Below are positions 31,509-40,258 of a stretch of DNA of 64,000 bases, one piece after another. This DNA comes from Bradyrhizobium septentrionale (GTDB lineage: Bacteria; Pseudomonadota; Alphaproteobacteria; Rhizobiales; Xanthobacteraceae): NCBI RefSeq assembly GCF_011516645.4, contig NZ_CP088285.1, positions 434,001-498,000 of the forward strand, given 5' to 3'. The notes under the pieces are model-generated. The model searched no databases. It was not told where the DNA came from and saw only the letters and a list, made by a program, of their open reading frames with translations. The position numbers and the translations under genes are program-made. Position 1 is the first letter of the stretch; each line of letters starts with the position of its first letter.

Positions 31509-31856
31509 CTATCCGACCCGCGTCGGACGCTGGGTTTCTTGAGGGTTGCGCCAATCGATCCCGGACAACAGATAGCTCAACTGCGCCGGAGAGATCGTTA
31601 CCGATTCACCAGCAACCGATGGCCAGATGAACCTGCCTCTCTCGAGTCTTTTGGTGAACAAGCAGGCGCCCTGGCCACCGTGCCAAATGACCTTCAATAG
31701 ATCACCGCGTTTGCCCCGGAAGCAGAAAAGACCGCCGCCCATGGCGTCGCGCTTGAGCACTTCCTGCACGCGCAGAGCCAGGCTCGGAAAGCCGCACCGC
31801 ATGTCGGTATGGCCCGTCGCCAGCCACACCCGCACGCCCGTCGGGATCGGGATCAT
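31509..31856 (-). CDS. tnpB: IS66 accessory protein TnpB, copy 2
   Basis: 115 residues with IPIPTGVRVWLATGHTDMRC and LFCFRGKRGDLLKVIWHGGQ, the IS66 Orf2 signature. The start overlaps the end of tnpA by 4 bases. Intact and of normal length. Confidence 0.93.
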   Translation of the reverse strand: MIPIPTGVRVWLATGHTDMRCGFPSLALRVQEVLKRDAMGGGLFCFRGKRGDLLKVIWHGGQGACLFTKRLERGRFIWPSVAGESVTISPAQLSYLLSGIDWRNPQETQRPTRVG

Positions 31857-32248
31857 CGGCGCGCCAGGCCCCGAGCAATTCGAACGACCGCCTCGATATC
31901 CGCACCGGGGCCGAAGACCACGCGCAGCCCCTGAGGGCTCACGATTTCGATCTGACCTGTCTCGACAGCTTCCGTCGTTGGCGGCGTACTTGCCGCAACT
32001 ATCGCAGGGACGAATGTCGGGCCGATCGAATCCTCTTCGGCCGGATCATGACAGGTCCAAGCCTTGCGCCAGCTCAGCAGAAGCTGACGTGATATCCCAT
32101 ACCGGCGAGCCGTCGCCGACACCAGTCGTGGCCCCGAGAAGCTCTCCTCTACGATTCTGAGCTTCTCCGCACGCGTCCAGCGTCGCCGCCGACCGGTCTC
32201 CACCAAATCCATGCGGCTCAGCACCGCACTGTCCTTATGTCCGTCCAT
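31853..32248 (-). CDS. tnpA: IS66 accessory protein TnpA, copy 2
   Basis: 131 residues from 32248; an internal ATG giving MDLVETGRRRRWTRAEKLRI is another start option. The helix-turn-helix SATARRYGISRQLLLSWRKA would bind DNA. It is unlike TnpA of copy 1 except in this fold. The 3' end overlaps tnpB as ATGA. Confidence 0.88.
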   Translation of the reverse strand: MDGHKDSAVLSRMDLVETGRRRRWTRAEKLRIVEESFSGPRLVSATARRYGISRQLLLSWRKAWTCHDPAEEDSIGPTFVPAIVAASTPPTTEAVETGQIEIVSPQGLRVVFGPGADIEAVVRIARGLARR

Positions 32249-32371
32249 AAGGACAGTCAGCTACAGATCGGAAAAACTCGCAAGACGGCCGCCCTCGGAC
32301 GGATACGATGTTGCCGAATAGGGGCAGGAAATTACACCGTAGGTCGCACGGTCTCGACGGAGGAGATAGCG

Positions 32372-32680
32372 GTGGTTCCTTTCGAACAAGCGATTGCTGT
32401 CGCGCCAAGAAATGAGCTCGGAACGACCCACAGAGCCATCAAGACGGTGATGATCTGGACGGGCGCGAGTGAAAGAACCGTAAAGCATTGGTTTGCGGGC
32501 ACACACGGCCCGAGAAGACAGCATCTTATCGCCCTGGCACGCCATTCAGACGCAGTGCTGTCCTACTTTCTTTCGGCGTGCGATCGGCCATTTCTCAGAC
32601 CGGGTATTGAGCTCTTGGCTATCCAAACACGACTGTTAGACTTGGTCGAAACCATCGACAGATACCGACACGCACAATGA
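32372..32680 (+). CDS. HTH regulator-like protein
   Basis: 102 residues from GTG 32372, with a strong GGAGGAG site at 32359-32365. Residues 25-50 read AIKTVMIWTGASERTVKHWF, a helix-turn-helix similar to small XRE-like rhizobial proteins, followed by HGPRRQHLIALARHSDAVLS. The open frame upstream crosses into IS66 copy 2 and is not genuine. Before the IS66 arrived it stood divergent from the serine recombinase gene, so it may have controlled that element. Confidence 0.75.
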   Translation: MVPFEQAIAVAPRNELGTTHRAIKTVMIWTGASERTVKHWFAGTHGPRRQHLIALARHSDAVLSYFLSACDRPFLRPGIELLAIQTRLLDLVETIDRYRHAQ

Positions 32681-32967
32681 CGAGGCATTGCCCTCAGTTC
32701 GCCTGTCGCTCGAGTGCCTGACCAGCCGCGCAATCGAACCACGCCGATGGCCTATTCGTAAAAGAGCCGGCGCAGGATAGACGGTGACGGGTTATGGTTC
32801 AGGGGGCAACCCGCAAAGCGTCTAGCGCGCGAGGTTGGAGCGACGGCAGGTACAATCTGGGGTTCTTCGCATATTGTGGCATGGTTTTCGTGATTCCAAC
32901 GACGAAAAGCAACGCCCCGCCACAAGAAACGCAAGGTGACGAGCGTCGACGTACGCACACCGACATT

Positions 32968-33586
32968 CTATTTGCTGCATCGACCGCCGGCTAACGCGGA
33001 AGATTGCTGCATTTTCCGCACTGCTCGGTATCGTTGCTTTCGGTGAAGCTCAATGATCGGTGGCAGATGCGGCATGGCATCAGCGTAGGTCTTCGCGACG
33101 CGCGCCGGCGTTCGGCGCCGCCGGTAACAAGCGATGATAGCAGCGCCGACGTCGCCCGCGACCGGTGAGCGCCGACTGCGGAATGCACTGGCGAACTGCG
33201 ATATGGGAGTCGATCGTAGAACCCCACGACTTTCCAGGGCGAGCAAACGGACATCGCTGTTGCCACCGTTATCGATCACCAGCGGCGCCGACCAGTAGGC
33301 GAGAGGCATTTCTGCAGGTGCCCAGCGAGCTTCAAAGCCCACGACCTACGGGTTCGACCCAGATCTCTGACGTCACATGTACCAACCGAAAGCCAAGTGC
33401 TCCGCCTTGCACGAATGCCAGTCGGGCACCGACAAGTTCGCGGACGCGCTTAGGGTTCATCAGATTGCGACTGTGACATCCGGTGCAACCGAAACTTCCA
33501 ATCTCCCAAAATGGATCGTCCCGGCGTTCGGTGACAGCGGTCGATGGTTGCCGAAGGAGGACAATGATTACTCTAGGCGCCTTCAT
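32968..33586 (-). pseudogene. frameshifted protein coupled to Nmad3 gene
   Basis: Two overlapping minus-strand frames read as one protein. Part 1 (33586 down to 33332) has VIIVLLRQPSTAVTERRDDP and GSFGCTGCHSRNLMNPKRVR, with a CxxC. Part 2 (33342 down to 32968) has MPLAYWSAPLVIDNGGNSDV and STPISQFASAFRSRRSPVAG. A one-base shift near 33335-33345 separates them. The start overlaps the Nmad3 stop as TGATG, so it was the second gene of that operon. The protein may belong with the nucleotide-modification-associated families, but I cannot name it. Confidence 0.65.
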
Positions 33587-34323
33587 CACCCCTCATCAAT
33601 CTCTCGAATTATGTCATCGACCCACTGACGAGCCGCCGAATTATCGATGACGTCCTCAGTGACGAACTCCTGGCCGCGGCTCACGATTTTCAGCTCACCT
33701 TCCACGGCCCATCGAGCCGGCTTCGAATGATACGAAAGACCAATACCGCCCAACCACTCGGGTATTTGCCAGCAAGACACCACTCCAGGCTTCGAGAGGC
33801 GCAACACTTGCGACGCACTTCGAGCAACATTTCCACGACCAAAGTAGAGTGTGTTGTTATCGTTCCATTGGCCTATCGTGTGAGGATGCCGGTACTGAAA
33901 GCCCTCCAAGCAATGTGGCGGAACGAGCGAGCTTGAGCCAAGTGTGAGCTTCTCCGATACGCGGAGGTAGCCAAATATGCGATGATGGCGGTCGCGACCC
34001 CTTTCGTCCGCGAAGAGACCGTAGAAAAGGAAGACGTCGCCAACGCCAAAGCCGTGGTTGTCTAGGTGCGATTGGGCCGCCGCGACTTGGCCGAAGGCGC
34101 AACAGTTATCCTGAAACATTGGATCGCGATGGCAAAGATCCGAACCGGAGATCCTGCCGTGGGTTACGCGTTCCACAATCTTACCCAGTCCGACGTCGCC
34201 GTACGTAGTGTCTGACCGGTGTCGGGTCGGGATAGGCAAGCTTATTGGCTTGCCATCAATGATCGGAGATGGCGCGCCGCCGGCAGCGCTGTCAAAGCCC
34301 TTTCGACTAAAACTGATTCTCAT
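33586..34323 (-). CDS. Nmad3-like protein (nucleotide modification associated)
   Basis: 245 residues. It carries features I associate with the Nmad3 family: the N-terminal MRISFSRKGFDSAAGGAPSP, FGQVAAAQSHLDNHGFGVGD, VFLFYGLFADERG, the HPH of FQYRHPHTIGQ, and C-terminal RGQEFVTEDV. Nmad domains were defined computationally beside enzymes making or removing hypermodified DNA bases and in restriction-like loci; the biochemical role is unknown. The downstream gene is translationally coupled but frameshifted. IS256 copy B lies 130 bases upstream of the start and may have moved or replaced its promoter. Confidence 0.8.
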   Translation of the reverse strand: MRISFSRKGFDSAAGGAPSPIIDGKPISLPIPTRHRSDTTYGDVGLGKIVERVTHGRISGSDLCHRDPMFQDNCCAFGQVAAAQSHLDNHGFGVGDVFLFYGLFADERGRDRHHRIFGYLRVSEKLTLGSSSLVPPHCLEGFQYRHPHTIGQWNDNNTLYFGRGNVARSASQVLRLSKPGVVSCWQIPEWLGGIGLSYHSKPARWAVEGELKIVSRGQEFVTEDVIDNSAARQWVDDIIREIDEG

Positions 34324-34452
34324 TCGATAACTCTACGCTTCTGCTGCATTGTACGAACGCGAGTATGACCATGCGGTTATGTCGGCCGCGACTTGCTCAA
34401 GTACTTATTCAACTCTTTGCATAATCGCTAAAATTGTAGAGCGATTGAGACG

Positions 34453-35869
34453 GAGCTATCGCTGAAAGTTGGTGACGGCGGGAATCGGGAAGGCGGCATA
34501 TCGTGGGGGTGCTTGACGCCTCCACTTCTCGACCGAAGGAGCGATATGCCGTGTCCAAAGATAACATCATCAAGTTGATTCAGCCAGGAAACGTCGACGA
34601 TCAACTCACCGAAATCTTGCGCAATGGGGCGCGTGCTCTGTTGGCCCAGGCGGTCGAGGCCGAGGTCGCGGACTTTCTCGGCAAGCATGCCGATTTGAAG
34701 ACTGCGGACGGCCACCAGCGCGTCGTGCGCCACGGTCACCTGCCGGAACGCGAGGTGATGACCGGTATCGGTCCGGTCGGCGTCCGCCAGCCGCGTGTCC
34801 GCGATCGCGAGGCGGAGGCTACCGATCCCGACCGCATCCGGTTCTCTCCGTCGATCCTGCCGCCCTACATGCGCCGCTCGAAATCGATCGAGACGCTGCT
34901 GCCGATCCTTTACCTGAAGGGTATCTCCACCGGCGACTTCTCCGAGGCTCTGGCGGCGCTGCTCGGCAAGAATGCTGCCGGGTTGTCGGCATCCGCCATC
35001 GGCCGTCTGAAGGACGGTTGGCTTGACGAACACACCGCGTGGCAGAGGCGCGATCTGTCGGCGAAGCGCTACGTCTACATCTGGGCCGATGGCATCCATC
35101 TCCAAGCACGCCTCGAAGACGAAAAGCAGTGCATCCTGGTGCTGATCGGCGCGACGCCGGAGGGCCGCAAGGAACTGGTCGGCTTCACCGATGGCGCCCG
35201 CGAGAGCGCGCAGGACTGGCGCGATCTGCTGCTCGACCTGAAGCGGCGCGGGCTCGGCGTGCCGCCGCGGCTCACCATCGCCGACGGCGCGCTCGGGTTC
35301 TGGAAGGCCGCCGGCGAGGTCTGGCCGAAAACGCGCGAGCAGCGCTGCTGGGTACACAAGACCGCCAACGTGATCGCCAAGTTGCCGAAGAGCCAGCAGC
35401 CTAAAGCCAAACGCGCGTTGCAGGAGATCTGGATGGCCGAAACCAAGGCCGCCGCCGAGCTGGCGTTCGACGCCTTCATCGAGAGCTACACGCCCAAATA
35501 CGAGAAGGCGGCCGACTGCCTGAGCAAGGATCGGGACACGCTACTGGCGTTCTACGACTTCCCGGCCGAACACTGGAAACACCTGCGGACCACCAATCCC
35601 ATTGAAAGCACCTTCGCTACCGTGCGCCACCGCACGATCCGATCGAAGGGCTGCCTGTCCAACAGAACGGCGCTCGCGATGGTCTTCAAACTGCTTGAGG
35701 CCGCGCAGAAAAGCTGGCGTCGTCTCGATGGCCACAACCAGTTGCCAAAACTCGTTCTCGGTGTGACATTCAACGACGGGATCGAGGTCATCGCCCAACC
35801 GACTGACCGTCAGCCCATAACCGCCGCCGCCTGACCGGCCGCGCCGTCACCAAAATTTGGCGATAGCTC
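34453..35869 (+). mobile_element. IS256-family element, copy B (1417 bp)
   Basis: Same length and ends as copy A (GAGCTATCGC at both termini), with its own perfect 9-bp duplication ATTGAGACG at 34444-34452 and 35870-35878. It is in direct orientation to copy A, so recombination between them would delete about 10 kb. Confidence 0.96.
34551..35834 (+). CDS. IS256-family transposase, copy B
   Basis: 427 residues from GTG 34551. The protein is identical to copy A over the whole frame. The catalytic segments IWADGIHLQARL, LTIADGALGFW and TTNPIESTFATV are intact. The identity suggests recent transposition. Confidence 0.94.
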   Translation: MSKDNIIKLIQPGNVDDQLTEILRNGARALLAQAVEAEVADFLGKHADLKTADGHQRVVRHGHLPEREVMTGIGPVGVRQPRVRDREAEATDPDRIRFSPSILPPYMRRSKSIETLLPILYLKGISTGDFSEALAALLGKNAAGLSASAIGRLKDGWLDEHTAWQRRDLSAKRYVYIWADGIHLQARLEDEKQCILVLIGATPEGRKELVGFTDGARESAQDWRDLLLDLKRRGLGVPPRLTIADGALGFWKAAGEVWPKTREQRCWVHKTANVIAKLPKSQQPKAKRALQEIWMAETKAAAELAFDAFIESYTPKYEKAADCLSKDRDTLLAFYDFPAEHWKHLRTTNPIESTFATVRHRTIRSKGCLSNRTALAMVFKLLEAAQKSWRRLDGHNQLPKLVLGVTFNDGIEVIAQPTDRQPITAAA

Positions 35870-36023
35870 ATTGAGACGGCGGCGCCGCCAGCCTAGTAGC
35901 GTAAGCGTAAGCCGCCGACCGCAAATGGCTGTGGTGTTGCATGTGGCGCACGCAAATCGAATGTTATGGAATTTGCGCACGTCTCCGGCTCCTGCTCTAA
36001 CTTTCGTAGTGGCCGTTCAACAG

Positions 36024-38813
36024 TCAGCGGCCCTCGCTGCATTGCACTCGAAAAATTGCATAGCCGCAGGCGCCTCCTGATGTGTCAGCAAGCTTTTTTG
36101 TGTCCAGTATTTGGCATTGAGTTTGCTTTGCCCAATTCCGGATATCTGTTCCGCAGGGCAACCGAATAGCTTCTGGCGGGCATTGCTGATTACGACTTGT
36201 GCTATCTCCAATGCATATCAGTTTACTAGACACATCTGACGTTCGCCCTTTCCGCAAGGCGAGTAAGACCCGCTCTAGCTTGCCAGAGAGGCCTCTTGAG
36301 GATATTTGACGCGCGAGGTCTTGGGCAGCTGATGGCGAAAGCTTCAGAGCGACTGACTCGAGCGCACGAACTGACTGGGCATTGGGGTCATCGGTTTCTG
36401 AAATGTTTCTTAGAAGTATCGTGGCTACCTGTTCGGCCTGTGTAAAAGTAAATTCCTGGATGAATGGCGACAACTCATTTGCAATGGTAGCAGCCGCTCT
36501 CTCCGCGTCTTGGCGGCCAAGTTTGGATGAGGCGATTTGCAAAGCTGGAGCAATCGCAATCTTGCTGCCTACATCCAAAGCGTTTGTTAATGCACTCTCA
36601 AGCCGACGAACGAATACCTGAGTGGCTTCAACCTGTTTCGAGGCTTGCGCTATCGCTTCAAGCGATTGACTGAAAGCATTCTGCACAGAAGGATCGTTCG
36701 AATCATCTAGCAGGTCAACGAGCCTATCGACCGCAACTGCCATCTGCTTTGAAGTTATCTTCGCGCCCAGCGCGGCTATACTTTGTCCTAAAACTGCCGC
36801 TTGGTAGGGATTTGTGTTTGTCTTCAATGCCTCGAGCAAATCCGAAACGCCTCGGTTCTCTGCAACGACTTCACCAGATGACGCTTGAGTCTGTTGTGCC
36901 TGCGTGAGTGCTGCATTTAGTTTCGCATTTGCCTCTTGCGCGGCGGACAACGCATCTTGCGTTCGCTGCTTTTCTCTATCGGCATCTTCAGCCTTGAACT
37001 TCGCGACTTGGGCTTGTAGCACCGCGTCGCTTTGGGCGCGCTCCGCGATCTCTCTAGCGCGCTCAGCTTCTATTCTCGCCCGCGTTGCTTCTTGGCTTAG
37101 ATAGAAAGCAAGGACTGCGGCCAGCAAAAAGAGTAAAGCAGCGGCGCTTAGAACGATAGTGTAGCGCAGTCGTCGGCGGGAAAGTTCTCGTTCCGCGCGA
37201 GTCCGCAGTTGATGCTCCTCTGCAACGCGTTCGGCCGCGGCACGACGCTCCCGTTCCAGCCTCAACTCCTCCTTCTCTTGGCGCCGCTGGTCGACTTCTT
37301 CGACCTGCCGTCGAACTGCTGCCTCGCTTTCGTCCAGCAATGCTTGGACACGCGACCAGTGTCCACCATACCTGTTCGCCCACGGTTCGCTCTGATCCCT
37401 GAACCACTGAGAACGTGCTTCCGTCGTGGCGGCCGACAAAAGATGGGGGCGGCTCGACAGAAGACTTTCAGCTTGCTCGACCAGAGAGCGCCAAATCAAG
37501 CCGTCTCGAAACTCTCTCTGTAGCCAACCTTCGTTCTTATCGGCGATACTCTTCCAACGGCGAATTAGCGCCTCATGGCTAATATCCACAATGGTGTCTG
37601 GCTCTATTGGAGTGGGCGGATATGGGGTTAGAAATGAGACCCCGTCAGCGCGCAGCGCTTCGATAATTGGCCGCAACGCATCTTCATCAATTCCCGACAC
37701 GGCGACGAGTTCGCGAAACTTTTGCGGCCGCCGGATTGCCTGACCCTCTGCATTTAGTTCTGTTAGTGCTCTAAAGATACGTTCAACCGCCTTCTTCATG
37801 ACTTGGCTAGTGGCCGCTTCGGCGGTCACGGTGTCGGCGTGCTTCGACAGTAAACTTGCTAGTCCTTCAGCTGTTTCAAGTTGTCTAGGCTTGAGCACAA
37901 TTTCGCCGGTCTGGTTATGGGAGGAAGCCTCGTCCCAAAGCAACATCAGACCATGCTGTATAAGGGGCAACTCGTCGCCTTGACCGTCAGCTTCCGCAAT
38001 CAATTGATCCGCAAGCGGGCCGCTGACCTCGCCACCATAGATTATTGCCGGGCGGCAGATCGCTCGTACAAGCTCGTGATAGTCCATTCGAGGTACGAGA
38101 TACTGGACACGATTGATGGCTTCAGCCAACCCATTAAAGCGCGTGCACTCGCCCAAGAACTCCGAGCGCATTGTCAGGATTACATGCGCACTCTGGGTCG
38201 ACAATTCTCGGCCCTCCGCTCTTCCTCCCTGACCACTGCTATGGGCTGCGCTCGAATTTGGAACATCGATTTGGCGTGCGAGAAGATCCACAAAGCAAGC
38301 CGCTTCTTCGCGACTAGTTTCCTTTGCAAAACGAAAAAGCTCCTCAAACTGATCAACTAGGATACAGAGTGTTCGTCCCCGAAGGTTCTCTAGAGAGTTC
38401 GCAACTAAGGAAAGTGTTGCGTTTCTCTGACTTAGTTGCCGAACGATCCTACTGATAGTGTCCAGATCATTCTCACTGCCATCCAGCCGGGCGAGCTCTT
38501 TCGCGAGATTCCATAGCGGCCCGCCTGACGGTCTAATGCTGCAAGTCAACCATGCTTCACCGTGGCGCAAATGTTGACGGGCCAACTTTGGAAGAACTCC
38601 CGCTCTTACAAGCGATGACTTTCCGATGCCTGACGCCCCGTGAATGATCACGAGGCGCTGCAATGCAAGACGCTCGATCACGTCGTCGATCATCTTCTCG
38701 CGACCAAAGAAGATAGACCACTCCTCAGCCTCGAAGGGGCGCAATCCCGGATAAGGCCGCCTCGGGCGTGCGGTCGAAAGGAATTCTTGGGCGCTCGGTT
38801 CTGGAGGGGTCAT
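36024..38813 (-). CDS. nSTAND1-type NTPase with membrane segment
   Basis: 929 residues from ATG 38811-38813, which overlaps the TIR stop as ATGA; an upstream ATG at 38852 would add 13. The N terminus has the nSTAND1 signature RRPYPGLRPFEAEEWSIFFG, then Walker A GASGIGKSSLVRAG (about 60-73) and Walker B TLCILVDQFEELF (about 148-160). Helical winged-helix-like regions follow. At about 505-550 there is a charged coiled coil, then one transmembrane helix (TIVLSAAALLFLLAAVLAFY, about 553-572), a second Ala/Glu coiled coil to about 660, and a helical repeat-like C terminus. STAND ATPases are sensor switches that oligomerise on a trigger. With the coupled TIR gene this fits a sensor-effector pair. 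Confidence 0.85.
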   Translation of the reverse strand: MTPPEPSAQEFLSTARPRRPYPGLRPFEAEEWSIFFGREKMIDDVIERLALQRLVIIHGASGIGKSSLVRAGVLPKLARQHLRHGEAWLTCSIRPSGGPLWNLAKELARLDGSENDLDTISRIVRQLSQRNATLSLVANSLENLRGRTLCILVDQFEELFRFAKETSREEAACFVDLLARQIDVPNSSAAHSSGQGGRAEGRELSTQSAHVILTMRSEFLGECTRFNGLAEAINRVQYLVPRMDYHELVRAICRPAIIYGGEVSGPLADQLIAEADGQGDELPLIQHGLMLLWDEASSHNQTGEIVLKPRQLETAEGLASLLSKHADTVTAEAATSQVMKKAVERIFRALTELNAEGQAIRRPQKFRELVAVSGIDEDALRPIIEALRADGVSFLTPYPPTPIEPDTIVDISHEALIRRWKSIADKNEGWLQREFRDGLIWRSLVEQAESLLSSRPHLLSAATTEARSQWFRDQSEPWANRYGGHWSRVQALLDESEAAVRRQVEEVDQRRQEKEELRLERERRAAAERVAEEHQLRTRAERELSRRRLRYTIVLSAAALLFLLAAVLAFYLSQEATRARIEAERAREIAERAQSDAVLQAQVAKFKAEDADREKQRTQDALSAAQEANAKLNAALTQAQQTQASSGEVVAENRGVSDLLEALKTNTNPYQAAVLGQSIAALGAKITSKQMAVAVDRLVDLLDDSNDPSVQNAFSQSLEAIAQASKQVEATQVFVRRLESALTNALDVGSKIAIAPALQIASSKLGRQDAERAAATIANELSPFIQEFTFTQAEQVATILLRNISETDDPNAQSVRALESVALKLSPSAAQDLARQISSRGLSGKLERVLLALRKGRTSDVSSKLICIGDSTSRNQQCPPEAIRLPCGTDIRNWAKQTQCQILDTKKLADTSGGACGYAIFRVQCSEGR

Positions 38814-39853
38814 GGGGATGCGGGGAGAGTCTGCCGCACTTCTGCGAGCCAACCGCCAAAATTGTCTCGCCAGCTTGCGTCACAAATATCGAAACGCTCA
38901 ATTCCGAAACGAGAGACATCCAGCGGTAGCGGTTCTCCAGATTGGTCAAGGACCGCGCACGGCAAAGGAGACCCACGGGCTGCCTGAATTCGCTCTCGTT
39001 CGTCAACGCCAATATCAAGTAGATCACCAACAAAGCTCTCGCTTCCATCACCACGAAGAAGAACGAGCGCGGAGCATCGCTTAGCGGTCTCTACTCGCGC
39101 TCTACTCTCCTGACCCCAGTCGGCCAAACTGCGCACAGCATCGTGTTTTGCGGTTAGGGGGGTAATACCCTTTTCCGCCAAGGCTCGTCTGACGCTCTCA
39201 AACACTTCGGTATGCTCAGAGCGCGCGTGAAGATATATTCGCCGCGAGGCCGGTATCGGTTTCATCGGCTCCATGGCTTGCGCTCTGCGAGAGCGTAGCG
39301 CTTGAAGATGGCTAGTCAAAGCTATCTGCAGCCGCCACAATTGTTGCGCATACTCTTCTTTGGCAACCTGGGTGTCACGCCAGCAGTAAGGCATCCGATG
39401 CAACGGGTCGTGAAATCTGAATCCGATCGGCGCATGCCCTCGACCATCGAGCAAGAATTCAGGCCAATCGCTCTCATTTGTTCGCAGTGCGCGAATGACA
39501 AAGACCCGTCCGCGGTCCCTGGCCCTATCGTGCACTTGTTGTCGGAACCATTCCAATTCGTCTTTGCACCAACTTGATGCCAAGTACCGGGGCGACATCA
39601 CGATCATCAGGATGCCCGAGGATCGGACTTTTTCGCGAAGTTCGTCGGTGAGATCGACGGTCGGATCAATAAGGTCATCCCACCAAAGCGTCAGTTCGTC
39701 GAATTCAACCTCTACGGCCTGAATTTCCCTCTTGAGTTCGCGAATAAGCGAGTGAGTCCAGCGCATTAATGGCGAATTTGCATCGCCTGGCGCATTCCCG
39801 TGCGAGTAACTAACAAAAACATCAAGATCGTAAAAAGGTGAAAGGAATGCCAC
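38810..39853 (-). CDS. TIR-domain protein with second TIR-like domain
   Basis: 347 residues from GTG 39851-39853. Residues 8-110 are a TIR domain: DLDVFVSYSHGNAP, LTLWWDDLIDPTVDL, then ILMIVMSPRYLASSWCKDEL, where the Glu after WC is the usual NADase residue. Residues 205-340 form a second alpha/beta domain (RRIYLHARSEHTEVFESVRR, RCSALVLLRGDGSESFVGD) like a diverged TIR or receiver fold. The stop overlaps the nSTAND1 start, so it is made together with that protein. The likely job is NAD+ cleavage or signalling after activation by the STAND partner; that is inference. Confidence 0.85.
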   Translation of the reverse strand: MAFLSPFYDLDVFVSYSHGNAPGDANSPLMRWTHSLIRELKREIQAVEVEFDELTLWWDDLIDPTVDLTDELREKVRSSGILMIVMSPRYLASSWCKDELEWFRQQVHDRARDRGRVFVIRALRTNESDWPEFLLDGRGHAPIGFRFHDPLHRMPYCWRDTQVAKEEYAQQLWRLQIALTSHLQALRSRRAQAMEPMKPIPASRRIYLHARSEHTEVFESVRRALAEKGITPLTAKHDAVRSLADWGQESRARVETAKRCSALVLLRGDGSESFVGDLLDIGVDERERIQAARGSPLPCAVLDQSGEPLPLDVSRFGIERFDICDASWRDNFGGWLAEVRQTLPASP

Positions 39854-40258
39854 TTCTTCATCCCCATTTTGATGGCGGCCTCCACCTTGACACTTTAGCG
39901 CTCAACTTGGGGATGTCGAGGCCTAAACTCTGAGTCGCCCCTATCGATACGGTAACCTGCTATCGTGATCATCCCAGCGCAAGGTCAAAACTTGTCAGGG
40001 CCGGTTAGATTGATGCTCGGCGAAAGGAGAAAGTTGCGAACAGCGTGAGGACAAGTCCCGAGCAAGAACGACGAGTCTCGACCTGTAAGTACAGTGTCGG
40101 CCCCAGATTCACATCGTTGCACCGTAAGTCATCGAACTTGCCGGCACCGCCATCATGGGCGAAGCACAAACTGGCAAGATCGACCCCTAGGCATTCCACG
40201 GTCCAATGCCGCAGACGAATCGTGTACCATGCGCATTTCGCTGGACGGGAGGTCCGCA
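39854..40258. promoter_or_regulatory. divergent intergenic region of two defence operons
   Basis: 405 bases between the TIR-nSTAND operon (minus) and the patatin-TIR-TIR operon (plus). It must contain both promoters; I cannot point to convincing -35/-10 boxes. GGGAGGTCCGCA at 40247-40258 is a strong ribosome site that decides the patatin start. No gene is supported here. Confidence 0.55.

Larger units (their letters stand above)
29705..32306 (-). mobile_element. IS66-family element, copy 2 (2602 bp)
   Basis: Perfect 8-bp duplication GATGTTGC at 29697-29704 and 32307-32314. The ends are GTACGCATACGACGGAGGCC from 29705 and, inward from 32306, GTATCCGTCCGAGGGCGGCC. It carries tnpA, tnpB and tnpC on the minus strand. 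It is related to copy 1, but tnpA is clearly different, so they are two IS66 subtypes rather than copies of one element. Confidence 0.96.

Noticed and set aside
32991..33266. Minus-strand frame ending in two CxxC knuckles (CRIC, CGKC)
   Set aside because: It overlaps the better frame of the Nmad3 partner, which has protein-like composition; the cysteines look accidental.
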